The notes under the pieces were generated by a model. That model made no database searches. It saw only the letters and a list, made by a program, of their open reading frames with translations, and was not told the DNA's origin. The position numbers were made by a program, and so were the translations under genes. Positions 13,515 through 26,092 of a stretch of DNA of 64,000 nt are shown piece by piece. This stretch comes from Karalla daura (Eukaryota; Chordata; Actinopteri; Chaetodontiformes; Leiognathidae). Location: positions 11,793,319 to 11,857,318 of the forward strand of contig CM055205.1 in the NCBI GenBank assembly GCA_029224185.1. Direction: 5' to 3'. Each line of letters begins with the position of its first letter. The first letter of the stretch is position 1.

Positions 13515-13662
13515 GAATAAATGTGTACATATATATATTTATATGTATATATGTCTCTCTCTCTACATAGATATATATATACATATATATGTCTCGCTCT
13601 CTCTCTACACATATATATGTACATATATATATATACATCTTTCTCTCTCTATATATATCATT
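13515..13662. repeat. Compound (AT)n/(CT)n microsatellite
   Basis: Alternating ATATATGTACATAT and CTCTCTCTC modules, four cycles in about 150 bases. Confidence 0.85.
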
Positions 13663-13772
13663 TTTTTCAATCTGTTTATCAATCCAAACATCTCTGGTCA
13701 GTCTAAATGTCTATATGTGGATGTGATATAAAACGGATGAATAAAGTGGCGCCATCTGATCTCTAGTGTCAG

Positions 13773-13938
13773 CCACACACACGCACACACACACGCACAC
13801 ACCTGCATGCTGTCCTCCCTCTTTCAGAAGGCTTTGCAACCACCCAGTGTATGATCCACTCTCTGGACATGTGTGCAGAGGTGTAATTTTCACCCTTTCC
13901 TCCTGAATTAGGACACCCCCTACCACACATAAACACAC

Positions 13939-13969
<31 letters not shown>

Positions 13970-14114
13970 GGCACACACACACAGAGTTCACCCTGGATTC
14001 TTGGATAATTTTGGTCACTTTTCACCCTTGGCAGAGTGGTGGTGTACAAATGACAGAGGCAGAGCAGGCCCTGCAGCTGTGTTTCTGAGACCTCACCCAC
14101 CCCCTAGGAGGTAG

Positions 14115-14178
<64 letters not shown>

Positions 14179-14187
14179 ACACACACA
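13773..14187. repeat. Cluster of (CA)n arrays
   Basis: Three separate CA/CACG arrays at about 13773-13800, 13930-13982 and 14116-14187. They are separated by unique sequence and followed by imperfect GT and CT runs at 14268-14375. Confidence 0.9.
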
Positions 14188-14519
14188 TTTGTTCGCACAT
14201 ACCACATACTGGCACAGCAGCAGAAAAAAAGAGAACTGTGGTTACCTCACTATTATGTTCTGCAACCATTGTGTGTGTGTGCATGTGTGTGTGTGTGCGT
14301 ATATGTGTGTGTTCATGTATGTGTAACTCTCTCTCCTTTATCTTGTTCTCCCCATGTCTCTCTCTCTCTCTCCCGTTCTGCCGCCTCGCTCTCGCGCTCT
14401 TGTCCTCCTCCTCTCAGATCCTTCTTCCTCGCCATGATTTCACAGACCTCCACTTACTCCATTGTGCAGAGAAACAAAAAAATAAAAGAAACACAATCGC
14501 CTTGTCCTCTTTCTCATCT

Positions 14520-15620
14520 TAATAAGCAGCTCCAAGTTTGATAATTACACGTTCAGCCCGCCGCATGAGTTTCTATGCAGTGTTCACATCAGGGAGAAAG
14601 CCATTGACTCCGCTGTTGAGGGGAGCAACTATTAGGAATGACTGACAACTGTCCCCCTCCCCCTTTGGTCGCGGAGGCTGTAAAAGTGAGAACAGCGCGG
14701 ATCAATTCTGTCTCCTCGTTAGGGAGTGTGTCCCTGAACACCACCATGTAACCATCGCAGCAGCCAGCGGACCACATACGTCGCGAGGCCCATAATCCAT
14801 TCCATAACCTATCGCCATGTGCTGCCGATTAATGGGGTTTCTGCGGAGCGAGCGCCGAGGAGACGGCCAGACTGAGGGTTTTCTTCTGTGGCGGAAGCCA
14901 ATCTGTTTAGGATTAGGAGAATAACTGGTGTGGCTGACACCGAGGCATCCAACGGGCCGGGCTGAGCCGAGCGAGGGAGAGAAAAGAGGAAGGAGCGCGG
15001 GGGGAACGTGTTGACAGGGAGCTGATTGTGTTTTGGCAGGCCCCTGGTCACTGGTGATGGTTTGAATCTCTAACTGGTGATTGTCCCGGGAGTCCAAAAC
15101 GTGAGAGCCATCTGCGGCTGCTTAGTCCACCGTGCCATTCTTTGAAAGCGTCCTCCTTCCCGTTCAGAAATGATGTTATGTTCGTTTCCATTTTGCCTCA
15201 TTATTACAACCTCCAGGTATTCATAAATGGAGCCGTTTTGGGGTATCATCTTATCCGCGATCATCAAAATAAAGGAAACTCTGTTCTCCCGTCCTGTGTT
15301 TCCAGACTGTTTGAAGCAGAGACATACCTTATCTGACTGCTCGGCACAGAGAGGCCTTCTTTTGTGAACCAGTGGCCCACTCAGCCATTATGATGGCAAT
15401 CTTGATGATTAAAGAGCCGTGCAGCAAACTGGGCTACCTGTTGCCATGATGTCATGTCTCGTCTAGAGCAACTGCAATGATTAAGATTTAAGGCCATTAG
15501 AGGGCTTTACTGGATGCTGTTTGTGGAAAAATATCAATTAGCTCTTGGCTACAAAAAAGCGCTTTATGTTTTGGATCTCGAGCGCTGGCTCGTGGGGAAC
15601 ATTTATGGGCACGTTTAGGT
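14520..15620. promoter_or_regulatory. Candidate enhancer cluster
   Basis: About 1.1 kb without simple repeats. Motif-rich phrases include TTTGATAATTACACG (14538), CTCATTATTACAACCTCC, ATCATCAAAATAAAGG, GATGGCAATCTTGATGATTA, TGCAATGATTAAGATTTAAG and AAAAATATCAATTAGCTCTT. Many TAAT/ATTA cores are embedded in balanced sequence, typical of vertebrate developmental enhancers. This is the best-looking block in the distal half of the gap. Conservation must be tested. Confidence 0.4.
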
Positions 15621-16374
15621 GTAAATGTTAATTTGTTTTGTGGGCAGGGAGGGGTAGGTATGTATAAGAAACACTTCTTGAAACCGCACTTCTGGATCCA
15701 GACTTGACGCTAGCAATTATCACTCCAGGATTAAAAGGATCGACTCCTCAGTCTTGACTCTGGGGTTATTGGTAGTGTGTCTGCGTCTGGGTTCAATAGC
15801 ATGGAGCCATATTAATCTACCAGTGCACTGCCACAATTAGTCTGAGGAACTGCACTATTTACATGAAACAAATCTTTGCAAAACTCTTGGTCAGCTGCTT
15901 TTGAAGCTGTGTATTTTGTGAATTAAGTGATGGAAGTGTCTCCATGTGCAATACAAGGAGTCACCTGTAGTGCAAACAAACAGAGAATCATTGCCCGGCT
16001 TATTCAGCTCCCCTCAGATCCGCACTGCATTTTAACATCTTTCAGCTCTTTGTTTTGGTTGTCAGGTCCCCAACTTTACTGCTTCGGTTTCACGTCCATC
16101 AACAAGGCTTCCAGGTGTGGCAGCCAGATGTTTTCTGTCCCGATGGCCCCTCTGCACGTAACCTGCTCAGCACCAAACAGCTGACCAACTTAGTTAGTGT
16201 CTACTTTGAGCACCTAATGGTGCATTTATCATCCAGAGAGGGAGACATTTTCCTCACTACATTTAAGTGCTCACACCTTTGCCATCAGAATAATTCAAAT
16301 AATGTCTGTGACATAGTTACAGTGCTGCTATTTTTTTGACGTGGCCCCAGTGGACAAAGACATATTACAGCAAT

Positions 16375-16470
16375 TTCGACTTTTATTTGTTGATATTTAG
16401 TTTGTCAGGATCTCCATTAGTTACAGCGTCACAGCAGGGTCTTTCTAGGGTCTACAGAAGCTTAAATGGT
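16375..16470 (-). mobile_element. L2/Maui-like LINE 3' end, antisense
   Basis: The minus strand reads TAGACCCTAGAAAGACCCTG then TAACTAATGGAGATCCTGAC. This matches the pattern 'GACCCCAGGAAGAG ... GCTAATGGGGATCC' found at the 3' ends of many fish L2-type elements. Strongly diverged. The flanking AT-rich 16.47-16.78 kb may belong to the same insertion but is not diagnostic. Confidence 0.45.
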
Positions 16471-17339
16471 GACAATACACCAATAGCTTACACCACAACA
16501 TGCCACGTTACAGAATAAACAGTGCAACCCAATTACACAATATTCACATTCAAAAAAGAAAAATGGGTGGCTAAAAACAAGATTAAAACACTAAATCTGA
16601 GGAGAAAGGTACTCAGAACAAGTGATATTATCTGTCAGAACCAAATAGTTTGCAGTGCAACACTCTTCGGGTAAGAGTGATACCACAATAAAGTTGTATT
16701 CATCAAATCTTATAGATTTTGACTGTATTAACATAAAGTGTAAATAAAAAAACAACTTTCAGCTCAGATCAACGGGCATCAGCAGTATTTTTTATTGTGT
16801 TTATTGTGAGGTGGATGATGAGAAGGCGAGATGCAAACACAGTTTCACCTCCACCTGTACAAGTCACAGCAGATCATCCAGCTTTGACGATTGGACACAA
16901 TGTGTGGATTATTTGCTCTCCTCCTCTGTCTTTATTGTATCTATCACCACATACTGTGTCTTCTTGCGTCCGTCTCTCCCTCCCACCCTCCCTTCCTCCT
17001 CGACCCTCTCAGGTGGCTGTGTCTCTGCCTCGCTCGCATGGAGGCAGGCTCTCCGGTCTGCCCGGGGCCTCGGCCTCTGAAGCGCTCCTCTGGGAGACTC
17101 TAGCTCAGACCCGGGCCTGTGCTCCTAATGCAAATGCACAGCCACACTCAAAGTGAAAATCTGAGAGGCTGCGGCTCTTGGAACTTCTTTTTTTTTTTTA
17201 CACAGTCACTCACACACCGCGTAACACAGATACCTTTGCATGCAACTGAGACACCCGGCTCGGCCTCTCCTCCTCGGTGCTCCATCCTCCCTCAGGGCGG
17301 TGTTGTTTTTGGCCGGGGCCGGGACATATGTCACTGGGG

Positions 17340-17430
17340 AGCGCGTGTAGTGCCTGGTTAATTAGGTCGACCTCAAGGCAGGCATAAAAACGGAGGCGAT
17401 ATTTATTAGGCAGCGTTTTAGCTGCTTGTC
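17340..17430. promoter_or_regulatory. Short candidate non-coding element
   Basis: Phrases GGTTAATTAGGTCGACCTCA and GCGATATTTATTAGGCAGCG, containing a TTAATTA homeodomain palindrome, in unique sequence. The neighbouring 16.8-17.3 kb and 17.43-20.6 kb show no gene. Confidence 0.25.
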
Positions 17431-20400
17431 ATGTGAGCGTGTCAGCGTTGTAAAACAAAGTCTGAATGAGTGAGTCAGAAAATGTTCTGTAACGAAGCGT
17501 CGCAGCCCCGCTGCTCACGGAGAGATTGACATGTCAAGTTTCTTTGCTGCGATTCATGAGCACATCCTGGTGCTGTGCTCCACGCACACCCTCACGGAAG
17601 ATGTATCCGTCTCCCAGCAGTATTTATTTGTTGTAATCAAGCGGACAGAGCGATGTTTGTCCTCCCCGCGCATGCTGTACACGACTCCTCTCAGAGCAAA
17701 GGAACAACACGGTTACACACCAGAAGCCTCTGTTAGTGTGTGATAATTTACGACGGCCATTTTGAGGTGGTTATGTAAAGGCAGACTTGTTTAATTTTGC
17801 ACTGAAAGCTAATAAATCCCAGAGGTGGCGTGAGTTAGTGTGACTGCAAACTGTTGCAGAGACATGGATTAGTCGCAGCCTGAAGGTGTTGAGTCACTTA
17901 ACAAGTGAGAAGGAGTTCAGCGGACTATGTTTATGTGTTGACATTGTGCATTCTCTGCCGTGTATTTACTTCTCCACGTGACAGTGTGTGGTAGACCGCA
18001 GTATAGGCAGCTTTCCTGTTTACAATCCGAGATGCACTCAAAGCAGCGGGATGTATGGCCACAATAGCATGATAACACCTCCAGTTTATAAAAATAAAAT
18101 GACTCGCTGGAAACCAGCAAAATTATTGTTTAGCTTCCAGTGTTGACAGAAATTTGTATGTGGCACTTTCTCCCTTTTTCCCCTTTTTGCTACTGTTCTA
18201 CACAAAGTGTTGGGGAAGCGACTTGGAAATGGTTGTGAGCCGAGCCTCTTGTTCTGCACCTCTGCTTTCATGGACACGCTCCATTTAGACTTGAGCATAT
18301 TTGCGAGACAAACTGCAAATTGAATACAATACTCTTTGTTTGGATTGTTTCAGGGGGTCATGAAGTGCTTCAGTCAGCCGCCTACCCATGTCTGGGTATG
18401 TAAGTGAAGGCATATACTGAATTATTTTTTTAATAAATAATTGAACTGAGCTCCCAAACACTTTATTTTTAAACAGGCATAACAAGAATAACAAAGACAA
18501 CAATCCATTCCTGGTCGTCATGTCCCCGTTTGTGTACAAACTTCAGATATGAAATGTAAGTTAACTATTATACAACAGGGATAGATGTGACGTAATGTGA
18601 CGCCCTCCCACCTCCAAAATACTTTGCATAAACCCACCTCTGTGCAGGTACTCAAGTAAATAAATGCACACAACTGTATATAATCACCATATGCAGTTCT
18701 GGTTCATCCTCTGAATCTGGCTCAGACATGTAGCCACTTCACAGCTGCATCACTGCAGTTAACATTCAGCTTTAGGGAAAAACTCTATTGTCCCCAACTC
18801 GGACCATAAAGTCACAACATCCTTCATGTTAGTGACAGAAGATCAGTCTAAAACCATTGTGTGGTTGCCAGATAAACATGAAATGGATCTGTGCAGGAAG
18901 AGATCATAATACTCCCTTACCAGAAATAGAATTTTAAAAGGCATCTGAGGCATTTCTGATTAAACCAATGTGTTTCACTGGTGTCTCCATGTTAACACCA
19001 GAGAACAAGGATTAATTCTCCGATGTTGCTACTTGTTTTCTGCACATTTTATAATAAATGGCGAGGATTGCAATAGGGTGACATTTTCCAACCAAATCAA
19101 GCTGTCACCATGTCAGACTCATCACTCATTCGTGTCAAAGGAAGCATTCAGCATCGATCACGGAGCCAGACAAACAGTGGCAATATTATTTTGCAGGCAT
19201 AGAAACTGGGTGAGCTGTTTTACCTTAGAGTCAGCCTCTGTATAAAATCCATCACTCTGTTAAAATCCAAGACAGTGACCACATCACCAGACCTGCTCAA
19301 ATGCACAGCACCTGCTGCTTTAAACCTCGGGCTTTGCCTGTTTGGGACCTGCAGGGGATAAAAGCCAGCAGTCACTCAGTAATTTACCGAACACGTCTCT
19401 GCCATCCTGACCACCCCAAACCTCCCTTTCACATGACCATTACAACTGCTCAGGACCTCTGCCACGTACCAAACGGGGCCGAAAAGGGAAAATTTCCTAC
19501 AAAGTAAGCACCGAGATCCTCGACCTGATGGAAATTCTTCCTTTTCGTCCTCTTTCTGATGGCTGTTTGGCTGATGTAAAACACAAGAGCATTCACTTTT
19601 CATTTTCTTTTCCCTCTTAAGCGAAATTCCAGCGAGAAATAGTCTGTGCGAGGAAAAACATCCGCCGCTCCTTTCATACCCTTCAGTGTGACATTGATGT
19701 GGCGTGTCTTGCGCAAACTCTCTGCGAACCAGCCCGTCGTTCTCCAGCAAACACAAAGACTATTGTTTTTGGCCGCGTACGGGGTATTTTGGCCACTTCA
19801 CACCTGCCTTTCCCAACGGTCGGCAGCACGAAGGCAGGGTCATTTGTTTTCTGTGAAGTGCACGTATTTTCCTCCGCTGAATGGACAAATGTGTGATTGT
19901 CCAAATTACACAAAAGGCCGACTACCTGACAATTGTTCCCACGGAGACGGATTCATGAGCAGCCGCAGACGAGGACCTGAATGACGTTGACATTAAGCCG
20001 AGTTCTCACGTCCGAGCGGCGTCTGAGAGCGGACTGACTGTTGTTCTACGTCACGTCCTAGCCGCCTCCGCTTTGTGTTGTGGAAGCTCCTGTAGCACTG
20101 TGGCGCGAGCTGGTCGACTCAGGGGTTCTGGTTTCCTGGTTCCTGGCGCAGCGGAGAGCGGGTTGCGGTCTGGAGCGGGGGTGCCAGCAGAAGCCATGTG
20201 ATAGGCATTACCTCAGAGCGAGGGTCCGTGGAGATGATTATACTTTAAGAGTTTTTTAATGCTCATTAACACTTCTGGCTCGTCATGGGCCTGGCTTGGA
20301 ATCCTGGCCTCCTCTCCCATCAGCTGACATGAAGCTGGTAAAATGAAATAAAAAAAACAGGAGATTAAGACAGTGAACAGCCCATGATAGAAATCCAAAA

Positions 20401-20635
20401 GCTACGCTGTATGAACAATAGTGTCGAGACGTGAATGTATCATTCACAGCCGCGGCGTGGAGACACAAACCAGACCTTCTTAAGGCGCCATAAACGTCAA
20501 GTTACGGCGCTGCTACCTAAATACCTTCACACATAACATTTCACAAGGAGCCAAAACACATTACCCCGCTCTCGGGATTGCCACACCTTTTCCAATGTGT
20601 CGAGCAAAGACGGCTCCGCACCACACACAGGTTCT
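17431..20635. other. Gene-free intergenic sequence
   Basis: No exon, RNA gene or clear transposon recognised. Open frames are short and without family resemblance. AT-rich and unique; 19.2-20.0 kb is more GC-balanced. Confidence 0.45.
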
Positions 20636-20639
20636 TCTG

Positions 20640-21110
20640 CTCATTTTCCCTGCAAGTTACAATCGTTTGTTGTTCCTGGGATTAGAGGAAAATATCAAAC
20701 TTGCTGAGTGTTGTTAGGCTCATGCAGTGATTGTTAGTACAGCGCTGTCGTAATAGACTTACAAATAGGTATTTTCCACCTCGCGTGCATGAATAAATGT
20801 GATAATGGTGAGAGCAGCAGGATTGCCTACTAGAATTAAACATAGCTCTATTACACTATTTAAAATTATTACTCTGTCTCATAATTTTACGAGCCACCGT
20901 TCAATGGTCTTCTCTAGTTTTCTCCGTTCGACTTTAAACTTCAAGCCTCCTTGGCTCCGGCCGTTTAGCATAAATTATTTAGCGATGGCCACATGCTTCA
21001 CTGCAGAAACATTAGAAAGTTGGAAGGAAAGCCCCAGCGCTGGTCGCCGACTCCTACAGGGAGCTGTTGAAATGGAGGACATAATTTCTGGTTGACGTGT
21101 TACATTTATA
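20640..21110. promoter_or_regulatory. Candidate conserved non-coding element
   Basis: Unique block with TTTAAAATTATTACTCTG, GTCTCATAATTTTACGAGCC, TTTAGCATAAATTATTTAGC and GGACATAATTTCTGGTTGAC. Clustered AT-rich homeodomain-like cores without simple repeats. Assigned by texture. Confidence 0.35.
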
Positions 21111-22045
21111 AATATGATTCCTCCTGCCAATCTCCATGCTGAAAAACCTCAAAAGTTTTCCCTTGATTTTACAGCAGTAGGCATCTCGGTTGTTCTGCTG
21201 GCGCGGGTCGGCCTTCACGGCCTGGTTTTTCGGCTGCCTGCGAACGCTGCCAGACCCTAAGAAACTGAGACTAAGGTCTTCATCAAACCATAACACTGAC
21301 CCAGACACTAATCACAGGTTGCTGCAGCAAGTCCTGATAGCTGGAGTATTTATGAATGCTGCAAAAATAGCCAGTTACCATCTACTTCCTCTGCCCCTTC
21401 TTTATGAACTGACCCAGGGATTCATCCTGTCAGCCGTCAGGGCCTCATGTTTTACAGTGGATCAGGTGAAGCTCATGACGCATCACGCATGTCACTCGAT
21501 AGCTCTGACTTAGACAGAGACAGAACAATTCTCAGTTGATTTGACAGCACGGCACTCCTTGGAACCACAAGGATTTTCACCTTAAAGGGATATCTCAGCA
21601 TTTCAGTGAACAGTCTCACCTGCTTTCCCACCGAGAGGGAACCTGAGATTATGTTTACCAAGCATGAAGACCGGTATCAGGAAGAGCAACTAGATGCTGT
21701 CAAATCAGGTGCAAAAGGGGTGTTAAAGTGTACCTGCTAAAAAAAAGTACAAAGGTTTATTGTGACGTCAGGCAGTCCACAAACAGGAAGTTTTCTGCCA
21801 ATGTCACAACAGCAATAACCAAGATTCTCCCAGGTCAATGCACTCTATGGTCCGCATGAAGCAGAATTTGAATTTTGAGGAGATGACATGCTGTTGTGAG
21901 TAAAAAGACAGTAAAGATAATACAGGTTAAATGTGCAGCCATACAATGTTTCCATTGGCTTTTTGTTTGTTTCACTTTTGACAGGGCCAAACCAGCTGTC
22001 TCCAGCTTGGTTAAACCTACTTTGACTTGTGAGTTTTCTCCACAG

Positions 22046-22166
22046 GGTGACTGGGCAAGGAACTCAGACATCACGGACAGGCTCAAAGTAGAGCCGCTGC
22101 TCTTCTGCATTAAGAGGAGCTGGTTGAGGTGGTTTGGACATCTGGTTTGGACATGTGTCAGGATCC
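22046..22166 (+). pseudogene. Non-LTR retrotransposon ORF remnant (C-terminal)
   Basis: Forward-frame translation contains DITDRLKVEPLLFCIKRSWL followed by RWFGHL, then a stop. This is the pattern of the C-terminal tail of fish LINE reverse-transcriptase polyproteins (typically 'LGVEPLLLRIERSQLRWLGHL'). Only about 40 residues are readable, with no upstream RT motifs, so it is a dead 5'-truncated fragment. An antisense SINE fragment follows about 150 bases later. Confidence 0.55.
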
Positions 22167-22317
22167 TCTAGGAGGAGTTTCCTCCTGCTCGTGGACAATG
22201 AGACGAAATAAAAACTAGACTGCAGATTTCATCCCAGTGTTCTTAGGTCATTCTTCTTAAAGACAAGCGAAACTCCCAAATTGCTGAAAAATCTTTTGTT
22301 TATTTTTCTCCATGCCA

Positions 22318-22405
22318 TGCGTGACAGGGGTCTGCTGGAGCCTGTCCCAGCGCTCTCAGGGCCAGAGTCAGGAAATAAACCCTGGACAGGCCAACAATCC
22401 ATGGC
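22318..22405 (-). mobile_element. SINE 3' fragment, antisense
   Basis: The plus strand has TGCTGGAGCCTGTCCCAGC, then AAACCCTGGACAGGCCAACA and ATCCATGG. This is the reverse complement of the 'CCAGTCCATCGCAGG ... CCAGGGTGTACCC ... GGGATAGGCTCCAGC' 3' module of the common teleost tRNA-SINE. A truncated and diverged copy. Confidence 0.55.
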
Positions 22406-23418
22406 ACAAAATAAGACTGACAGTCTGACTTAATGTATCACTAACGGTGGAGACATAGGCTTGACCTGTGTGCAAAGGTCTCTGAAACAACATTGCAAGA
22501 TCTTCCATCATCAGTGAGTTTGGTTTATGCGATCATTTTGTCTGTGCTTTCCATCAAACTGCGGAGACTTGAACATTTATGCAACCTCCCAGTGAATTAC
22601 AAGGACTTTGCAAAACTCCCTGCAGTCTTGATTAATTTGATTAATTGATAACACAGGCAGGTTACGGATTGCGGCAGAGGATTTGTTCAAGGTCTAACAT
22701 TGAAAAGGCTGAAAAACAGCGAAGGGACACTCGGGTTTGTTTTGGCTCTGGAGCCGTGTTCCATTCGACGAAATGGGTTTGCAGACTACTGGTGTGGAGC
22801 CGCTCTCTTTTATTTGACTATGTGCCTCGCTGTGAGAAAGGAAAAAATGGCTTTGTATAATCACCAACCAGCCATATGGCCCAAAAAAAAGAGAAAAAAA
22901 TGTTGGCAACTGTTTTTTTGTGCAGAACATTAAAAAAGAGAGCAAGAGAGAGGGGGGCGGGAGGGGAGAGAGAGAGGCAGAGGGAGACGTTTCTGACCGC
23001 AACTCATAAACCGCACTTTATTTAGATTGGCGTGCACCCATTATTTGTTCACAGGGGCTTTCAGTCAGTCTGAGGGAAATATGTTCCAGCATCTGGGGGG
23101 GAGGAGGGGGGAGGAAAAGGGGGGGATGATGATGGAGGAGAGAGAGCGAGCGACAGAAAGAGAGAGAGAGAGGAGGTGGGATGAACTCTTGCCAGGTGTC
23201 GGCCGTTGCCATGGCGTTCCATCAGGCGACTCCATTGCAGCTCGGCGGGCTCATCAGAGGCTGAATGCCAATGGGAGGGCGTTTGTGCCGCAGAGAAACC
23301 GAAAGTGGCTCTAAAGCACCGGGCTCAAACCAGGCCTCCACACCCCCTCTCCCACACCCCCCCTCCCTCTCCTGGCTGCCACCCACCCGCCCCAGCCTGG
23401 GGGAATGTATAGAATGTG

Positions 23419-23420
<2 letters not shown>

Positions 23421-23489
<69 letters not shown>
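23421..23489. repeat. (GT)n microsatellite
   Basis: Pure GT array of about 34 units between ATGTGACC and ATTGACAGC. A short (TCC)n run follows at about 23825-23862. Confidence 0.95.
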
Positions 23490-23490
<1 letters not shown>

Positions 23491-23879
23491 TTGACAGCGA
23501 GAGTCTATATAATGCACTCAGGCTGGCTCTCTCGGCTAAGTGTGTGGATTCAACGATTTCTGTGCCACATCGGGGAGAGAGGTAGAGGGAAGATTTGCCC
23601 TGTACAGAGACAGATTTCCATTTTGCTTTTAATGCATCCAAGCTCCGTAACCTGTATGGGTTTCATGTAGTAGGTGGGGCAGGGCCTGGGGTCCCTTTAT
23701 GCCTCATGCCAGGAATTCATTTTTTAACATCCAGAAAACGTGATTTGCTTCAAAATCCCAAATATCGGTGACATTTAGTCTCCGAATCGTGCTTCCATTG
23801 CATGAATGGTGTACATTATCACCCCCCTCCTCCTCTTCCTCCTCCTCCTCCTCCTCCTCCTCTCCCACCACATGCTTCC

Positions 23880-24440
23880 TCACGCAGATTCCACGCTCAT
23901 GAATATTATGTGGCATTGTCGCAAAATGTCACCGTCGCCATCATCATCATTGATACACAAAACAGGCCTATCTCTATTCACCTATATTCCTGCTCGGCTG
24001 CCTGCTACAGTAGGCTCCATAATTCACACAGTGAATAGGCCTCGCGCCGCTGCGACTCTTAGCAACTGTTGCTATGTGTAACATTGTTGAACCCCACCTC
24101 GCGCTCGCTCTTCAAACGCGAATGACTAATCCATCACGGAGCGCACTGAAAGCTCTCGGCGAGGCCTCTGGAGCCGCTTGACGCCCCCCGTGACCCTCTC
24201 CTGGATGTTTCCTCATTACTTCATAATGTATTCACGCTTATGCTTCCATGGCGCTCGCCCTGGCCTCGTAATGGGAGGAAGCAGTGAGCTGTTCCAATGC
24301 ATACGAGCGCGGGCACAATTTGCACTTCATTTTATTAACAAAAAAAAAAAAAAAACTAGGCAGCCCGGCTTCTGGTGGGGCCTCGCCAAAGCTCACCAGG
24401 CCTCCTCTGGCAAATTTCCTGCAACGTGACGACAGGATAG
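23880..24440. promoter_or_regulatory. Candidate conserved non-coding element
   Basis: Phrases CTCATGAATATTATGTGGCA, CATTACTTCATAATGTATTC, TCGTAATGGGAGGAAGCAGT and GCACTTCATTTTATTAAC lie in balanced sequence. No coding potential. Interrupted only by a poly(A) run at about 24341-24355. Confidence 0.35.
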
Positions 24441-24885
24441 AGTCTCTCAGCATCAGTGGGGTACCTCCGCCGGCCCCCGGGAGATGCTGTCATTATGCGT
24501 GTTTGCAATCACAGGAGTTGAATACCTTGGCTGGAAGTGAGAGGGAGAGGACCGACGGAGGCAGGAGGGGTGGGGGGGTGGGAGGGGGTGAGTGGGAGAG
24601 AGATTTGAGAGGGAGAGAATGAATGTTTCGGCTCCTCGGCGGTGTTTGGAGCTTTCTGAAATGCATGTGCTATCATAGCAATGTTGTGTTTACCGCAGCG
24701 GGGGGCAAACACAGAGTCGCAGTGGAGAGGCGCGGAAACGCCAGACACAGTAAAATGAGCAAAATACATACATTAGGACTCTCTGTATTCACCACACACA
24801 AGCCGAGCCGAGGGGGGAAAAACTCATTTCAATATAAATGGATGACAAGCAGCGAGTGTGTGTCTTTATATCAGCTTTTGAACAT

Positions 24886-25241
24886 CTCTCTCTCCATCTC
24901 TCTCTCTCTCTCTCGCTCCCTCTTTTTTTCGCCCCCATGGAAATATCCTGCAGAAGCCCTGGGACGAGTTTTGCTGGGAAGTCAGGATGTCAATGTTAAT
25001 TTTCTTCCTGTTGCTAAGGAGACTCTCTCTCACACACACACACACACATACGCATACACACACACACACACACTCACTCACAGAGGCCCTGGTTCCCTCC
25101 CCCATGGTCACCGTGCTTTCAGTCAAAGACGCCTTTCTCTTGCCAGCCTTCTTCTCCATTGTGCAATCAGACATGGAGGAACATCTCTGCAGCAGGACCG
25201 GGGAGAGCCGCAACATCTGGGGGCTGTATTGATTTCCAGTT

Positions 25242-25292
<51 letters not shown>

Positions 25293-25298
25293 TGTGTG
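24886..25298. repeat. Cluster of CT, CA and GT microsatellites
   Basis: (CT)n at about 24886-24914, two (CA)n blocks at 25031-25080 and a (GT)n array at 25243-25298, with unique sequence between. A 236-codon open frame across this block is an artefact of these repeats. Confidence 0.9.
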
Positions 25299-26040
25299 TC
25301 TCCCCAGTGAGCTATTCAGAGCAGCTACCTTAGCGCAGAGCCAATCTTCTGCTGTGATTGTCATGCCAGTGTTTTGATGGCGGGGCGCATGTCTTACACT
25401 GGAGTCGCACTCGCGAGCACTTTAATGTATCAATACCATACCCCCACCCCCCCGCGGGCCTGCAGCCTTAGCTGGTAGCCACATCAAGGGGAAATTGCTA
25501 ATGCGAAGACAAGTTGCAGGGAAAGCATCGTAAACAGCGAGCCTTTCTGCCTGTCAACGCCTAGCGAGGAGTGGAAATCAGTGAAACAAATAGCTGTTGT
25601 GGCGCTGCCACAGTCACCTTTCCGGCTGACACACTGTGCTAGTTATCATGTAACACGTCAGGCGCTTCGAGGTGGGGGGGGGTTTAGATGATACACGCCC
25701 CACCAGAGACATAGCCCCACTTCTCACCTCGCCAAGGGCCCGACGAAGGCCCCCGCAACCGCACACAAACCGCAGCCCGGGTCATTCAATTATCTCGGGC
25801 TCCTCTAACGCACTCTCAGCGGCCTTGTCGGAGAAACGTTTTCTTTTTTTCTTTTTTTTTTCCTGAGTCAAAATCAGTCAGTTAAAATAGGGGCCCCTGG
25901 TATTAAGGGAGGGCAGGTATAGGTGCCCCAGTCCAGCTCAAAGCTCTGGATCAAGGTGAGCAGGTTCAGAAACAGTTTCTCGCCTGCAGCTGTTTCCTTG
26001 CTCAGGGAGACAGACAGACACTCCTCGCTCCTCTATGAGT

Positions 26041-26092
26041 GTATTTACATTTAGTCATCCAGCAGACACTTATATCCAAAGTGACTTAATCA
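26041..26092 (+). repeat. Dispersed teleost repeat motif
   Basis: Reads TTTACATTTAGTCATCCAGC then AGACACTTATATCCAAAGTG and ACTTA. This is a diverged copy of the very common fish phrase 'TTTAGTCATTTAGCAGACGC', 'TTTTATCCAAAGCGACTTA'. The full element boundaries and family are not resolvable. Confidence 0.55.

Noticed and set aside
24623..25333. 236-codon plus-strand open frame
   Set aside because: Made of CT, CA and GT repeat translations (SLSLS, HTHTHT, CVCVCV) joined by unique DNA with no family resemblance or splice context.
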